In this document: positions 22,172 through 23,249 of the stretch, piece after piece
How the letters are laid out: each line of letters starts with the position of its first letter
Position numbering within the stretch: position 1 is the first letter of the stretch
NCBI GenBank assembly: GCA_900553175.1
Contig: USCH01000025.1
Location: 1 to 23,249, forward strand
From: an uncultured Alistipes sp.
GTDB taxonomy: Bacteria; Bacteroidota; Bacteroidia; Bacteroidales; Rikenellaceae
Reading direction: 5' to 3'
Length of the DNA: 23,249 nucleotides
Notes under the pieces: generated by a model
Database searches by the model: none
What the model was told of the DNA's origin: nothing
What the model saw: the letters and a program-made list of their open reading frames with translations, nothing else
Position numbers and translations under genes: made by a program

Positions 22172-22905
22172 TCGGGCAGGCGACCGTCGTGGTCGAGCAG
22201 GTTGCGGATGGTTTTCATGTAGAGTTCGCCGAGAGCCGGATTGCGGCACGGATCGCCCGCGAGCACCACCCGGCTGTCGCGGTCGAGCAAAAAGACGTGG
22301 AAGCGATGATCGTCGGGAATGCGGGGATTGGAGCGGGGGAAGTCGCCCGCCTCGTCGAGCAGCACGGGGTGTCCGAAGCGCGCGACGGAGAGTGCGTAGC
22401 GCACCCCGTCGGCACCGCCCTGCCGGGGCGTGAAGACGAAAAGAGGCCGGAAACCGGCATCCGACTCCGCAGCCAGGTCGATATAGGGGCCGTATTCGTA
22501 CAGACGGTCGATCTGACAGGAGGAGCACGACAGGGAATCGACATAGACGATCATCGTCGCCAGACGTCCGAGGCGGAGGGGATCGGAAACACCGGAGGCG
22601 TCGGGAGTATCGGGGGTGCCGGGAGTGCCGGAGGGTTCCGGCAGGGCCGACGGCTCATCCGGCGCCGCCTGCGTCGGATGCAGGGCTTCCCGGGCTGCGG
22701 ACGAATCCGGAGCCGCCGGGCTGTCGAACGGTTCCGGAGCGTCCGGCCGCTCCTCCGGCGGCGCCGGGGCTGGATAGGAGGTCATTCCCTCGGGCAGGCG
22801 CACCTCGCTGAGGAAAAAGCGGTTCATGTCGCGACGCAGCCGCATCCGCTCGCACGAAACGAACGAAAGGGCGAGGCACACTCCGCAGATCAGGGATTTT
22901 TTCAT
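22168..22905 (-). CDS. Thioredoxin-like SCxxC lipoprotein with Pro/Ala-rich linker
   Basis: Exported 245-aa lipoprotein: MKKSLICGVCLALSFVSC gives Cys18. Residues 24-43 (RRDMNRFFLSEVRLPEGMTS) form a short N-terminal segment. A low-complexity Pro/Ala/Asp/Ser linker then runs from about 45 to 109. A thioredoxin-like domain follows, with MIVYVDSLSCSSCQIDRLYEY (Cys127 and Cys130), RPLFVFTPR, and HPVLLDEAGDFPRSNPRIPDD near 179-199. The end, FLLDRDSRVVLAGDPCRNPALGELYMKTI, matches a thioredoxin-like family common in Bacteroides-type genomes; the long linker is not part of that family's usual plan. It may be a disulfide reductase or a redox-bound adaptor. Its stop overlaps the next start (ATGA). Confidence 0.8.
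   Translation of the reverse strand: MKKSLICGVCLALSFVSCERMRLRRDMNRFFLSEVRLPEGMTSYPAPAPPEERPDAPEPFDSPAAPDSSAAREALHPTQAAPDEPSALPEPSGTPGTPDTPDASGVSDPLRLGRLATMIVYVDSLSCSSCQIDRLYEYGPYIDLAAESDAGFRPLFVFTPRQGGADGVRYALSVARFGHPVLLDEAGDFPRSNPRIPDDHRFHVFLLDRDSRVVLAGDPCRNPALGELYMKTIRNLLDHDGRLPE
22600..22635. repeat. 9-bp imperfect repeat encoding part of the Pro-rich linker
   Basis: Four consecutive 9-bp units on the plus strand (GTCGGGAGT, ATCGGGGGT, GCCGGGAGT, GCCGGAGGG). They are in frame with the thioredoxin-like gene and yield its GTPGTPDTPDASG segment. Confidence 0.7.
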
Positions 22906-22909
22906 GGGT

Positions 22910-23194
22910 TTATCGTTTGGGGTAAAAGAACGTCAGGATCGGATTGTCGTCCTCCTGCATGGCGAAGATCAGATCGGCACGCTCGCGGCCGAACTGTTCG
23001 ACCGCATCGTCGTAATGTTCCCGGTCGAAAGCCGCGAGCCCGGGAGCCAGGAACGCAGGAAAGATATGACCGATGAAAGCCCGGTCGGTCGAGCCGACCG
23101 GATTCAGAAAAGGCAGCGGGAAAAAGCCTGTGCGTCCGGCGATCACGGTTATCCGGGTTTTAATTCGAAAACAACAACGATTTGCCATTTTCAT
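22910..23194 (-). CDS. Small uncharacterised ORF at head of lipoprotein operon
   Basis: A 94-aa frame (92 from the second ATG at 23188). The stop TAA lies four nt before the start of the thioredoxin-like gene, and a good promoter lies just upstream. The C-terminal half (AAFDREHYDDAVEQFGRERADLIFAMQEDDNPILTFFYPKR) looks like genuine soluble protein with GC-rich third codon positions. The N-terminal half has hydrophobic stretches (FFPLPFLNPVG, IFPAFLAPGLAAF) but no clean signal peptide. The predicted transcription start almost coincides with the first ATG, so the N-terminus is doubtful. I do not recognise a family. It may be a real short gene, or the remnant or leader of one. Confidence 0.45.
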   Translation of the reverse strand: MKMANRCCFRIKTRITVIAGRTGFFPLPFLNPVGSTDRAFIGHIFPAFLAPGLAAFDREHYDDAVEQFGRERADLIFAMQEDDNPILTFFYPKR

Positions 23195-23202
23195 GGCATA
23201 TA

Positions 23203-23233
23203 CGAAAATATGAATTTATTTTTAAATTTCCAA
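23203..23233 (-). promoter_or_regulatory. Promoter of the right-hand lipoprotein operon
   Basis: On the minus strand TTG (23233-23231), 20 nt, then TATTTTCG (23210-23203), one mismatch from TAnnTTTG, in a strongly AT-rich stretch. Transcription would start near 23196 and run through the small ORF into the three lipoprotein genes. Confidence 0.6.
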
Positions 23234-23249
23234 TAAGTTAATTGCATAT

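Overview
The window reads as a GC-rich Bacteroidales chromosome, most like Alistipes/Rikenellaceae. Evidence: promoters follow the Bacteroidetes pattern (TTG, 19-21 nt, TAnnTTTG) and recur upstream of most transcription units, Shine-Dalgarno sequences are largely absent, many exported lipoproteins have short lipoboxes, and there are Bacteroidetes-specific families (6-bladed beta-propeller lipoproteins, a PorT-like barrel, SCxxC and transglutaminase lipoproteins). The genus is an inference. No tRNA, rRNA, CRISPR or insertion sequence was seen.

Left part (1-5703). The 5' end of glyA (serine hydroxymethyltransferase) runs off the left edge on the minus strand. Upstream of it is a four-gene ABC importer, pstS-pstC-pstA-pstB (minus), with its own promoter and a clear intrinsic terminator but no phoU. 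Its PstS has an EF-hand-like loop, a changed anion-binding motif and an acidic DDA-repeat tail. A 690-bp purine-rich intergenic region with a 94/95-bp minisatellite separates it from the divergent fabG (fatty-acid elongation), which ends at a strong hairpin.

Middle part (5758-15440). A solitary 6-bladed beta-propeller lipoprotein (minus) faces away from a small unknown lipoprotein (plus) that has a textbook sigma-54 -24/-12 element. Next comes a tight five-gene minus-strand operon: MFS transporter, PorT-like barrel, PhoH ATPase, PepD dipeptidase, and a GTG-started lipid kinase. A CPA2-type cation/proton antiporter with a cytoplasmic tail is divergent from it.

Right part (15588-23249). An exported degenerate metallo-beta-lactamase-fold protein (minus) is divergent from an HxlR-type regulator (plus). 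Their shared 241-bp promoter region carries two inverted repeats, a likely autoregulated redox or electrophile switch. Next is der/EngA (two-GTPase ribosome assembly factor), preceded by a three-copy promoter-like repeat and followed by a 9-bp tandem array and a terminator. The right edge is a minus-strand operon of exported proteins: a small uncertain ORF, a thioredoxin-like SCxxC lipoprotein, a transglutaminase-like/discoidin lipoprotein and a second 6-bladed beta-propeller lipoprotein. The last three are joined by ATGA overlaps. This coupled surface-lipoprotein set is the best candidate for an uncharacterised system here.

A cross-cutting feature is tandem repetition with 9-bp periodicity at three unrelated places (pstS tail, downstream of der, linker of the thioredoxin-like gene), plus the 94-bp array. 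This suggests repeat expansion is active in this genome.
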